Assembly: GCA_945890485.1 (NCBI GenBank)
Contig: CAMDCN010000019.1
Coordinates: 62,001-126,000 of the forward strand
Length of the DNA stretch: 64,000 bases
Direction: 5' to 3'
DNA from: Candidatus Sulfopaludibacter sp. SbA3
Lineage (GTDB): Bacteria > Acidobacteriota > Terriglobia > Bryobacterales > Bryobacteraceae
In this document: piece by piece, positions 54,571-62,652 of the stretch
Layout: the number at the start of each line of letters is the position of its first letter
Numbering within the stretch: the stretch's first letter is position 1
The notes under the pieces: generated by a model
The model's input: only the letters and a program-made list of their open reading frames with translations
Told to the model about the DNA's origin: nothing
The model's database searches: none
Translations under genes and position numbers: made by a program

Positions 54571-55910
54571 TACCCAGCCCGATACCTTTCCACTGCAAGT
54601 TCCATCCGGGTTCCCCGGGAACCCTTGAACAACACCAAATCGCCCGGCCGCGTCAAACCGGCCAAAGCCGCGCCCGCTTCGGTCGGGCCGGGGAAGAAGA
54701 GCGCGTCCGCCCCTCCTCCCCTCGCCGCCTCCGCCAAGGCTGCCGCGTCTCCAGTCACGCCGATTACAAGATCAAATCCCAAAGCCGCGGCCCGTTCGCC
54801 CACCCCGCGGTGTAGCTCCGTCGACCACGATCCCAACTCCCGCATCTCGCCCAATACGGCGATCCGCCGGCCCGCCGGCAATAGCGCCGCGTATTCGAGC
54901 ATCGCCTCCGCAGCGTCCGGGTTGCTGTTGTAGCAATCGTTTAAAATCGTGACTCCGTTATGTTCCTGCCGCTCGCCGCGCATTTTGCCCGGTTGCAGCG
55001 CACGGGCCCGTTCGGCCATGGCCGCCGCCGGAACTCCCAGCTCACTGCCCACCGCCACCGCCGCCGCTACATTTAGGACAGAGTGTTTTCCTGCCACGGG
55101 AGTTTCAAACTGCGTGGCGCCAATCCGGAATCGCGATCCGTTCTCCCCCATCTCGAGGGCTTCGACGCGGAAGTCCGCGCCTTCGCTCAAGCCAAACGTC
55201 ACCGTCCGACCCGGATGAATTTCGCCGAAGCGCGCGGCGAAACGGTCGTCCGCATTCACCACCGCCACGCCATCTGGAGGCAGACTCTCCACCAGCTCCC
55301 GCTTCGCCAAGGCGATGGCCTCCCGGCTCCCCAGGTTCTCGATATGCGCCGCCCCCACGTTCGTCACCACCGCCACCTGCGGCCGCGCGATCGAGGCGAG
55401 AAATCGAATCTCTCCCAGATGGTTCATGCCCATCTCGAAGACGTAGACCTGCTCCGTCGGTCTCTGGCGCAGAATGGAGAGCGGCAGACCGATGTGATTA
55501 TTCAGATTGCCCTCGTTCTTGCCGACGCGAAACGAACCCAGCAGCATCGCCGCCAACATCTCTTTCGTCGTCGTCTTGCCCGCGCTGCCGGTCACTCCAA
55601 CTACCGTTCCGGGCAAACGCAACCGCGCCCGCCTGGCTAACTCCTGCAGCGCAACAAGGGTATCCCGAACCCGGAACCGCGGCACCCCGCAAGGCGCCAC
55701 CTCCTGGTCCACCATAACTGCTACGGCCCCTTTCTCGGCCGCCTGCGGGACAAAGGCATGTCCGTCATGGACGTCGCCCCGCAACGCCACGTATAGCGGA
55801 TCCTCTCCGCCCAGCGTCCGCGTGTCGATGCTCCAATCCCCAACGCTTCCGAGGGCTTCCGGAACGGCGCTCCCGGTCGCCGCCGCGATTTCGGCAAAGG
55901 TCATCCTCAT
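54570..55910 (-). CDS. murF: UDP-MurNAc-tripeptide:D-Ala-D-Ala ligase MurF
   Basis: A 446-aa Mur ligase. VGVTGSAGKTTTKEMLAAML is the ATP loop, and NDCYNSNPDAAEAMLEYAALLP the domain 3 family motif. It finishes the pentapeptide by adding D-Ala-D-Ala. Its ATG overlaps the murE stop by four bases. The dipeptide supplier ddl is not in this cluster. Confidence 0.96.
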   Translation of the reverse strand: MRMTFAEIAAATGSAVPEALGSVGDWSIDTRTLGGEDPLYVALRGDVHDGHAFVPQAAEKGAVAVMVDQEVAPCGVPRFRVRDTLVALQELARRARLRLPGTVVGVTGSAGKTTTKEMLAAMLLGSFRVGKNEGNLNNHIGLPLSILRQRPTEQVYVFEMGMNHLGEIRFLASIARPQVAVVTNVGAAHIENLGSREAIALAKRELVESLPPDGVAVVNADDRFAARFGEIHPGRTVTFGLSEGADFRVEALEMGENGSRFRIGATQFETPVAGKHSVLNVAAAVAVGSELGVPAAAMAERARALQPGKMRGERQEHNGVTILNDCYNSNPDAAEAMLEYAALLPAGRRIAVLGEMRELGSWSTELHRGVGERAAALGFDLVIGVTGDAAALAEAARGGGADALFFPGPTEAGAALAGLTRPGDLVLFKGSRGTRMELAVERYRAG

Positions 55911-57394
55911 ACGGCCGTCCTGAATCCCAGACGTCCCAGCGCCACCCGGGCCACCACGCGGTCATCAAAATCAATGGTGCCGCTCCGCAGTACCTGATAG
56001 GTCTCGTGCCCCTTCCCCGCCAGGATCACGATGTCTCCCGCCCGCGCCTGCCCCACCGCCGAGGCAATCGCCGCCGCCCGGTCCGGCTCCACGACATGAG
56101 GCGTATCCGTCCGCCGCAGCCCCACCATCACGTCGTTCAGAATTGATAGCGGATCCTCGCTACGCGGATTGTCACTCGTTAGGATTACGGCATCGCTCAA
56201 CTCGCCCGCCGCCATGCCCATCCGTGGCCGCTTCGTCCGGTCCCGGTCGCCGCCGCATCCGAACAGCGTGATCAGCCGCCCGACCGTTAACAGTTGCCGC
56301 GCCACCCGCAGGGTATTCCGCAGCGCATCCTCGGTATGCGCATAGTCCACCACCACCAAAAACGGCTGCCCCGCATCCACCCGCTCAAAACGCCCCGGCA
56401 CGCCTTTACACTCTGCAATCCCGCGTAGCATCGTGGGCCAGTCCAAACCGTAGCTCAGCCCGGTCCCCAGCGCCGCCAGGATGTTGTAGACGTTGATCTC
56501 GCCCGTCAACGCAGACCGCACTTCGTGCCGCTCTCCCTGGTAAGCAGCCACAAACCGCAGGCCCGCAAACGTGCTCTCAATCTCTTCCGCCCGTAGCGCC
56601 GCGCCCTCGCCCAATCCGTAGGTCAACACCGTCGTCCCCGCCGCCGTCCGGATCCGCCGCCCGTACTCATCGTCCGCGTTAACTACGGCAAACTGTGGCG
56701 CAAACTCCTCGCCGAACAGCCGCTCCTTCGCCGTGAAATACTCGTCCATCGTCCCGTGATAGTCGAGATGATCCTGCGTCAGATTCGTGAAGACGGCGGT
56801 GTGAAACCGCACCCCGCTCACCCGTCCCTGCGCCAAGGCGTGCGAGGAGACTTCCATCGTCGCGTATCGCCCGCCCGCCGCCACAGTTCGCGCGAAGATC
56901 GAAAACAGGTCCAGCGACTCCGGCGTCGTATTCACCGCCGGCTCCGCCACTCCCGCCACGTCGTAGCCAATGGTGCCAATCCGCGTCGTCGTGTTTCCCG
57001 CCGCGCGCAGCACCGAGTCCACAACATAAGTGCAGGTCGTTTTGCCGTTCGTCCCCGTGATTCCGGTCACCCCCAACCGCTCATCCGGAGCCCCGTATAA
57101 CCGCTTCGCTGCCGCCGCCAAAGCCTGCCGCCCGTGGGCGACCTGGATCCAAGGCATCGTCATGCCGTCCGGTCGCGGCGCATCGCTCACCACCGCCACT
57201 GCCCCGTTCACCATCGCCTTCGGCGCATAGACTCGCCCGTCCTGCACTGCGCCCACAAACGCGAAAAACAGACTTCCCAACGTGGCGCGGCGCGAGTCGT
57301 AGGCGAGGTCCAGGAACGGCAGCGACAGCACGGCGGCATCGCTCACCGCCACGATGTCACTCGCTCTCAATACGTCATGGATTTGCCGGCTCAC
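55907..57394 (-). CDS. murE: UDP-MurNAc-L-Ala-D-Glu:meso-diaminopimelate ligase MurE
   Basis: A 495-aa Mur ligase. GITGTNGKTTCTYVVDSVL is the ATP loop, and MEVSSHALAQGRVSGV a conserved motif. LTSDNPRSEDP holds the DNPR tetrapeptide that selects meso-diaminopimelate over lysine, so the peptidoglycan is inferred to be of the DAP type. It overlaps the ftsI stop by four bases and murF start by four. Confidence 0.95.
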   Translation of the reverse strand: MSRQIHDVLRASDIVAVSDAAVLSLPFLDLAYDSRRATLGSLFFAFVGAVQDGRVYAPKAMVNGAVAVVSDAPRPDGMTMPWIQVAHGRQALAAAAKRLYGAPDERLGVTGITGTNGKTTCTYVVDSVLRAAGNTTTRIGTIGYDVAGVAEPAVNTTPESLDLFSIFARTVAAGGRYATMEVSSHALAQGRVSGVRFHTAVFTNLTQDHLDYHGTMDEYFTAKERLFGEEFAPQFAVVNADDEYGRRIRTAAGTTVLTYGLGEGAALRAEEIESTFAGLRFVAAYQGERHEVRSALTGEINVYNILAALGTGLSYGLDWPTMLRGIAECKGVPGRFERVDAGQPFLVVVDYAHTEDALRNTLRVARQLLTVGRLITLFGCGGDRDRTKRPRMGMAAGELSDAVILTSDNPRSEDPLSILNDVMVGLRRTDTPHVVEPDRAAAIASAVGQARAGDIVILAGKGHETYQVLRSGTIDFDDRVVARVALGRLGFRTAV

Positions 57395-59373
57395 CGCGAG
57401 AACACCACGCGAATCCGCCGCGTCGCATCCAACACGGCGCCCGGTGGCGGCTGTTGCCGCTTGGCGATTCCAGATCCCACCGCATCCACGCGCAATCCCG
57501 CCGCCGCTGACTGCTGCAGTACCGCACGCAGAGTCATGCCCTTGAAGTTCGGAGCCTTAGGCCCCGCAACCAGATTCGGGTCCACCTCCGCCACGTTCAT
57601 CTCGCGCTCTTCTTCCTCTTCCTCGTCTTCGGCGCCAATCACCGGCGCCGGCGTCGGTTCAGTATCCGGCACGTCCCGCTGCACGCCCAGAATCCGCAAC
57701 GCGTTCTGCGCTACCTTTCGAAACACCGGACCTGCCACACCGCCCGCCAGTTTCGATGTGCGGTTGAGCGTCACGACGACCACAATTTCCGGATTCGACA
57801 CCGGCGCAAAACCCATAAACGTCGAGTTGTACAGCCGCTGATACCCTTTGCCGACCTCGAAGATTTTTCCCGTGCCGGTCTTCCCACCCGAGGTGTAGCC
57901 CTTCAGTTTGGCTGCTTTGCCCGTCCCCTCAAGCACTACCATCTCCATCATCCGCCGCATTTTGATCGCCGTCTCCGGCTTAATCCGCTGCTCGGGAGGC
58001 GGCATCACCTCTTTCACCGGCTCCTCACCCGGCTCCTGCCGCTCCATCACGATGTGCGGCTTCACCCAAACGCCATTGTTGGCGATGATTCCCGCCGCCT
58101 GCGCCAACTGCAGCGTAGTCGTCATCATCTCGTGGCCGATCGCCACCGACGCGATCGAATCCGGCTGCCACTTCCGCAACGGGTATAGCACCCCGGCCGA
58201 TTCGCCCGGCAGCCCCAAACCCACGGCGCTCCCGAACCCGAAACGCCGCATATACTCGTGCAGGTTCTCCTTGCCTACCCGCATGCCGATATTCACGGAC
58301 CCCAAATTGGACGACTTCGCCAGCACCAGCTCCATCGGCAGCACGCCGTAGGCATGTTCATCGTGGATGTCGCGCCCCAAAATACGCATCACCGTTCCAC
58401 CGCACAGAATGGGCGTCTCCGGCCGCAGATTCGTCGTCTCCAGCGCCGCCGTCATCGTCACCACCTTGCACACGGAACCAGGCTCAAAAGGCACGCTCAC
58501 CGCATGGTTCACCCGGCTAGCCATCTCGCCCTTCTGGAGGAGCTTCACATTGGGATCAAACGTCGGCCAACTCGCCATGGCCAGAATTTCGCCGGTCTTC
58601 ACGTGCAGGACCACCAACGAGCCGAACGGAATCTTTCCCTCGACCAACGCCTCGCGCAGCGCGCTCTCGGCGGAGAACTGAATGCCCTCGTCAATCGTCA
58701 GGCGGACGTTCGCCCCCGCCGTCGGCGCGCCGCCTTTGTACTTCCGGCCGTAGCCCCGGCTGCGGGAATCCCGCTCCACCAGCACCTTCGCGTCCAGTCC
58801 GGCCAACTCTTCGTTCAAGCTGAACTCCAGGCCGCCTTCGCCCTCCCCATCGCCGTTCAATGAGCCCAGCAGGTTCGCCGCCAGCGTTTGCTTCGGGTAG
58901 ATCCGCCGCCCGGTTCCACGAATCGACACATAGTCCAGATGGAACGAACGAATTCGATCCACCTGCTCGAGCGTGGCATGTTCCTTTAAGCGGAGATCGC
59001 CGCGGCCGTCCCGCCGCGCCGTCATGATCCGCCGTTCCACTTCAGCCGGATCCAGATCGAGCGCCGTCGATAGCAGGCTGGTCGCAAAGTCCACGTCCGG
59101 AATCTGCAGCGGCGTGACGTGAATCGAATCCACCGGCACGCTCATCGCCAGCTTGCCCTGGCCCCGCGTCAGAATCTGGCCGCGCATCGCCGCCACATTC
59201 AGCTCTTTCGTCTGCTGAGCCTTGGCGCGATCCGCCAACTGCTCGTGTTCCACTACCTGCAGTTGCACCAAACGCCCGAAGATAATCAATCCCCAAACGA
59301 GCGAACACCAGGTAACGATAATCAATCGCTTGTGCGATTGCGGCTCCGCCGTCGTCTCCAAGTTGCTGTCCAT
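57391..59373 (-). CDS. ftsI: Septal peptidoglycan transpeptidase FtsI (PBP with PASTA domain)
   Basis: A 660-aa class B penicillin-binding protein. One N-terminal membrane helix (LIIVTWCSLVWGLIIFGRLVQLQVVEH) leads to the dimerisation domain and the transpeptidase domain with SVCK (catalytic Ser in FEPGSVCKVV), SSN (AKSSNLGSVN) and KTG (SGGKTGTGKIF). A C-terminal PASTA domain (about 590-658: PNFKGMTLRAVLQQSAAAGLRVDAVGSGIAKRQQPPPGAVL) follows a low-complexity Glu-rich spacer (EDEEEEEEREM). The usual proteobacterial FtsI lacks PASTA; Gram-positive SpoVD/PBP2x have it. It overlaps the murE start by four bases. Confidence 0.94.
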   Translation of the reverse strand: MDSNLETTAEPQSHKRLIIVTWCSLVWGLIIFGRLVQLQVVEHEQLADRAKAQQTKELNVAAMRGQILTRGQGKLAMSVPVDSIHVTPLQIPDVDFATSLLSTALDLDPAEVERRIMTARRDGRGDLRLKEHATLEQVDRIRSFHLDYVSIRGTGRRIYPKQTLAANLLGSLNGDGEGEGGLEFSLNEELAGLDAKVLVERDSRSRGYGRKYKGGAPTAGANVRLTIDEGIQFSAESALREALVEGKIPFGSLVVLHVKTGEILAMASWPTFDPNVKLLQKGEMASRVNHAVSVPFEPGSVCKVVTMTAALETTNLRPETPILCGGTVMRILGRDIHDEHAYGVLPMELVLAKSSNLGSVNIGMRVGKENLHEYMRRFGFGSAVGLGLPGESAGVLYPLRKWQPDSIASVAIGHEMMTTTLQLAQAAGIIANNGVWVKPHIVMERQEPGEEPVKEVMPPPEQRIKPETAIKMRRMMEMVVLEGTGKAAKLKGYTSGGKTGTGKIFEVGKGYQRLYNSTFMGFAPVSNPEIVVVVTLNRTSKLAGGVAGPVFRKVAQNALRILGVQRDVPDTEPTPAPVIGAEDEEEEEEREMNVAEVDPNLVAGPKAPNFKGMTLRAVLQQSAAAGLRVDAVGSGIAKRQQPPPGAVLDATRRIRVVFSR

Positions 59374-59386
59374 CGTATATGCTCCA

Positions 59387-59454
59387 CTGGAAACCGGGCG
59401 GGCGTGTCGTTGGCCTTACTCACTTCGCAGTAAGCACGCCCGCCCCACTTCCAG
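59387..59454. repeat. Large imperfect palindrome upstream of ftsI
   Basis: An outer 6-bp stem (CTGGAA 59387-59392 with TTCCAG 59449-59454) and 3x3 internal loop lead to an 11-bp perfect stem (GGGCGGGCGTG 59396-59406 with CACGCCCGCCC 59435-59445) and an inner 6-bp hairpin (CTTACT/AGTAAG). It ends near the ribosome site of ftsI, so it might affect its translation. Confidence 0.75.
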
Positions 59455-59513
59455 GGCCTTGCGGCCTTTCCTTCGGGGGAGGAAACTCAAAAAACTGACA
59501 AAGATCTAAAGAA

Positions 59514-59584
59514 TCCGAGGGCGGCTGTTGGGCGAATTTTCATTCGCGCCGGGGGAGTAGGATTGGAAGGCAGCCGCCCCCGGA
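59514..59584. repeat. Second large palindrome in the ftsL-ftsI gap
   Basis: A 4-bp (TCCG/CGGA) and 9-bp perfect stem (GGGCGGCTG 59519-59527 with CAGCCGCCC 59571-59579) enclose a hairpin GCGAAT-TTTC-ATTCGC (59532-59547). Both palindromes share the same nested design. Confidence 0.72.
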
Positions 59585-59597
59585 ATGGAAAAATTGT

Positions 59598-60104
59598 TTA
59601 CTTCTTCGAAGCGGGCGCCTGGTTCATCGCCAGTGCCGTGCTCCGGTCCACGTTCAAAACCACCAGCGCTTCCGGCGAGGGCTCGGTAAAGTTCCGGCTC
59701 TCCGCCTCACGCGCCAGCACGCCGGGGCTCAGCAATTGGTCTTCAATCGCCTCCAATTGCGCCAGCTCTTTCTCAAGGCGAGCTTGCTCGTCCCGCGAAC
59801 GCTCGATCTGGTAACCGGCCAGCTTGCCGTACGCCGTCGGCACAATCATGCCCACCGCGACAACGGCGGCCACACAGGCCATGCCGATCGTCTTCCAGCA
59901 GGTGGCCGTCGCGGCCTTGTCTTCCGTGCGAAGAACGAGAGTGTTGTCGATTTTCTTCCGGAACAGGTGGATTTGCTCGTTGGGCATCTCCCGCAACATA
60001 CCCGGCTCCTGCCGTTTCTCGTCGCGCTCAGCGAATGCACCGCGGGTACCCGCCGCGGTACGCGGCAGCATGCGGCTGAAAAAGTCATTTACGAAGGTTG
60101 CCAT
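59598..60104 (-). CDS. ftsL: FtsL-like division protein
   Basis: A 168-aa bitopic protein: long cytosolic part (about 1-72), one membrane helix (MACVAAVVAVGMIVPTAYG) and a short coiled coil (QIERSRDEQARLEKELAQLEAIEDQLL). The fold and the position between rsmH and ftsI mark it as the FtsL of the FtsQLB-type complex, although sequence identity within this family is low. The N-terminal extension is longer than in enterobacterial FtsL. A gap of 224 bp holding two palindromes separates it from ftsI. Confidence 0.78.
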   Translation of the reverse strand: MATFVNDFFSRMLPRTAAGTRGAFAERDEKRQEPGMLREMPNEQIHLFRKKIDNTLVLRTEDKAATATCWKTIGMACVAAVVAVGMIVPTAYGKLAGYQIERSRDEQARLEKELAQLEAIEDQLLSPGVLAREAESRNFTEPSPEALVVLNVDRSTALAMNQAPASKK

Positions 60105-60155
60105 TTTTTCTACTCTCCCCTGAACAATTGCTTTTGCGGTTGGCGCCTTCCGGCC

Positions 60156-61016
60156 TTACAATATTTCCAACACCCGAAGCGTGGCGCTCCGGCTGGCGGA
60201 GTTCTCATACACTTCGCGATCCGAAGGTTTGACAGCGTGTTTGGTTAATAGTCGAGCCCGCCCTTCCCTGTGCAGGCGTTGGAAATGTGTTTTGACAATT
60301 TTTGCTTCGCCCGAATGAAATGCTATGACTACCGCTCTTCCACCCGGTTCGAGTAAGTCCGGCAGCGCTTCCATCAACGCTGTAACTTCCTCTAACTCCT
60401 GGTTCACTGCCATGCGGAGCGCCATGAAGGTCAACGTAGCCGGATGGAGCTTGGATCCCCCACGGGGTACCGCCCGGGACACAATCTCGGCTAACTGCAG
60501 AGATGTATGTATCGGACGGTTCCGTAGAAGTGCTCTGGCTATGGTATACGACCTCCTCTCCTGGGCTAAGTTGAACAACAAATTGGCTAACTCGCGTTCC
60601 GGTAACTGGTTGACTAAGTCCGCCGCGGTAAATCCCTGCGACGTATCTTGTCTCATATCCAGCGGTCCGTCCGTCGAGAACGAAAATCCCCTGTCGCCGG
60701 TGAGCTGGACTCGCGATACGCCCAAGTCCGCCGTCAAACCGGCTAGCTTCCCCACGCCCCGCTCCGTCAGCGCCTGCCGCGCCCGCGAGAACGCCGTGTG
60801 GATAAATTCGATATTCCGTGGCCCATCCGCCAAGTTCTGCTTGGCCATCTCGAGCGCCGAAGCGTCCCGGTCCAGGGCATACACCATTCCGGGAGCCGAC
60901 CGCTCCGCGATGGCCCTTGAATGCCCCCCCATGCCGCAAGTAAAGTCCCCATACGGGCGCCCCGAATGGATGTTCATCCATTCGATCGTCTCCGGTAGTA
61001 GGACTGAATAATGCAT
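60156..61016 (-). CDS. rsmH: 16S rRNA (cytosine-1402-N4) methyltransferase RsmH
   Basis: A 286-aa SAM-dependent methyltransferase (MraW). HYSVLLPETIEWMNIHSGRPYGDFTCGMGGHSRAI is the N-terminal family block, MRQDTSQGFTAADLVNQLPERELANLLF the mid block (family DMRMD-x-x-x-G form), and FHSGEAKIVKTHFQ the C-terminal block, where most members have FHSLEDR. These substitutions (DMRQ, HSGEAK) make it somewhat divergent, but the position after mraZ supports the call. Confidence 0.92.
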   Translation of the reverse strand: MHYSVLLPETIEWMNIHSGRPYGDFTCGMGGHSRAIAERSAPGMVYALDRDASALEMAKQNLADGPRNIEFIHTAFSRARQALTERGVGKLAGLTADLGVSRVQLTGDRGFSFSTDGPLDMRQDTSQGFTAADLVNQLPERELANLLFNLAQERRSYTIARALLRNRPIHTSLQLAEIVSRAVPRGGSKLHPATLTFMALRMAVNQELEEVTALMEALPDLLEPGGRAVVIAFHSGEAKIVKTHFQRLHREGRARLLTKHAVKPSDREVYENSASRSATLRVLEIL

Positions 61017-61031
61017 GCATTGGAAAACCCG

Positions 61032-61514
61032 TTACAGCAACCGCGCGCCTTCCGGCTTCGAGATCTGCTCTGCGGCCGACTGCTTCGCCACCTGAATCCG
61101 CGCCTCGTATTCCGAGGTCAACTTCCCGCGCAGCGTGCCCTGATGGTCCATCATGGTCAGTTCCGCGCCCTTCAAATTCAATTCCGTCCGCAGCGCAGGG
61201 TTCGGCGTCAGCTTCTTGCTCTGGTCCAGCGTCGTCATCCAGCCGTAGTGCTGCATGGCCAAGCTCCAGTTCTCGTACTCCTCTTCACTCTTCTGCGCGT
61301 ACGCCGCTGCTTTCTGCTTCATCCACAAACACTTCGGAAAAATCTTGATCCAGCCCTTCTCCCAGGTCACGAAAAAATCCCGTTCCCCCAGCGTCCCCTC
61401 GAAGTACGTCACCCATTCCCCCGGCACCTGGATGCGGCCCTGGCCATCCACTTTGAGAGTAAAACTCCCAGAGGGGGCCTCAAGCTGCTTGATGCTGAGT
61501 TCCTCGGCTGTCAC
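61032..61514 (-). CDS. mraZ: Divergent MraZ-like transcriptional regulator
   Basis: A protein of about 160 aa in the mraZ position. The GTG at 61514 (MTAEELSIKQLEAPSG) has an AAGGA site eight bases upstream, so the TTG start of the ORF track is not needed. The first SpoVT/AbrB-like half reads FTLKVDGQGRIQVPGEWVTYFEG; the second half (TTLDQSKKLTPNPALRTELNL) keeps the layout but not the usual D-x-x-G-R-I motif. It probably still binds upstream DNA, but TGGG-type MraZ boxes could not be found near it. Bases 61515-61808 are noncoding and divergent to ppa. Confidence 0.7.
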   Translation of the reverse strand: MTAEELSIKQLEAPSGSFTLKVDGQGRIQVPGEWVTYFEGTLGERDFFVTWEKGWIKIFPKCLWMKQKAAAYAQKSEEEYENWSLAMQHYGWMTTLDQSKKLTPNPALRTELNLKGAELTMMDHQGTLRGKLTSEYEARIQVAKQSAAEQISKPEGARLL

Positions 61515-61808
61515 TTCGTAAATCCTTCGAACCACTTTGGAGGTGCTTTGGAAGCTACTTCCGGCTGCTAAAATTGAGAATAGTCTCGATCGGACCAAAT
61601 TGCAAGGCTTTTCCCCGAGAAAGTTCTGCTTTGCCTGAGCCCCCTAAATTATTGTCTTCAAACGTCTTACGGAAAAATCCCTCGCCCCGGGCGATAGAAA
61701 AGCGAAGACAGCATTACCCCCACAACCTGTAGTTGCCGCTCCCCCCAAATACCCCAATCAAAGTGCCGCTCCTTCCCATCCCTCCCGCCGTTTTGCTACC
61801 CTGAGCGG

Positions 61809-62378
61809 GTGTACCCGCCCCCCAGCCTTTACGACATGGAACCCGGCCCGGAATGCCCCGAAATCGTACGGGCCATCGTCGAGATCCCCAAAAATTCCGC
61901 CAACAAGATTGAGTACGACGGTAAGCTAGGCATCTTCCGCCTCGACCGTGCCCTGTACTCGCCAATGCACTACCCCGGCGACTACGGATTTATCCCCGGC
62001 ACCCTTGCCGAAGACAACGACCCCATGGACGTTCTCGTCCTGGTCCAGGAGCCCAGTTTCACCGGCTGCCTCATCGAAGTCCGCCCCGTCGGCGTCCTCA
62101 ACATGGTCGATGCCAACGAAGGCGACCAGAAGATCCTCGCCGTCCCCACCAAGAACCCGCGCTACGATCAGATCCACACGATGGACCAGATCTTCCCGCA
62201 CGTCCGCCGCGAAATCGAGCACTTCTTCTCCATCTATAAGGAACTCCAAGGTTCCATGCCGAAGATGGACGGCTGGGGCGGGCCCATTGAGGCCCGCAAG
62301 GCGATCATCGAAAGCCGCGCTCGCTACCTGGACGTCAAAGCCGCCGCCGAAGCCGCGGCTGCCCCTCCGAAGGAATAG
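61809..62378 (+). CDS. ppa: Inorganic pyrophosphatase
   Basis: A 189-aa family I soluble pyrophosphatase. IVEIPKNSANKIEYDGKLGIFRLDR, YPGDYGFIPGTLAEDNDPMDVLVLVQ (signature D-x-D-P-x-D) and the metal-binding Asp residues in NMVDANEGDQKILAVP are intact. It removes pyrophosphate from biosynthesis. The start may be the GTG at 61809 or the ATG at 61836. An acylphosphatase gene follows by 4 bp. Confidence 0.95.
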   Translation: MYPPPSLYDMEPGPECPEIVRAIVEIPKNSANKIEYDGKLGIFRLDRALYSPMHYPGDYGFIPGTLAEDNDPMDVLVLVQEPSFTGCLIEVRPVGVLNMVDANEGDQKILAVPTKNPRYDQIHTMDQIFPHVRREIEHFFSIYKELQGSMPKMDGWGGPIEARKAIIESRARYLDVKAAAEAAAAPPKE

Positions 62379-62382
62379 GCCT

Positions 62383-62652
62383 ATGGCCGCCTGCCGCCGA
62401 TATCTCGTCCGCGGCCGCGTCCAGGGTGTCGGCTTTCGGTACTTCGTGCAGAAGGAAGCAGTGCGCCTCGGCCTCCGGGGCTGGGTGCGTAATCTCGACG
62501 ACGGTCGTGTAGAAGCCCTCGCTGAAGGGCCCATGGCCGTTCTCGACGAATTCGAGGGCGCTCTCCACCGCGGCCCCCGCTGGGCGGAGGTTCGTGGTGT
62601 CGATATCGAAGAGGCGCCCGCCGGCGCCCCTCCCGGCTTCTCAATCGTCTAA
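62383..62652 (+). CDS. acyP: Acylphosphatase
   Basis: An 89-aa enzyme with the family signatures VRGRVQGVGFRYFVQKEA (catalytic Arg) and GWVRNLDDGRVEALAEG (catalytic Asn). It hydrolyses carboxyl-phosphate bonds. It lies four bases after ppa, so both phosphate hydrolases are co-transcribed. It meets the DUF1501 gene with a four-base overlap at the stop codons. Confidence 0.93.
   Translation: MAACRRYLVRGRVQGVGFRYFVQKEAVRLGLRGWVRNLDDGRVEALAEGPMAVLDEFEGALHRGPRWAEVRGVDIEEAPAGAPPGFSIV

Noticed and set aside
60205-61020. 271-aa alternative frame inside rsmH
   Set aside because: Same strand, different frame; only the RsmH frame shows methyltransferase blocks.
61515-61808. MraZ binding boxes upstream of mraZ
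   Set aside because: No TGGG-type direct repeats with regular spacing were seen on either strand.
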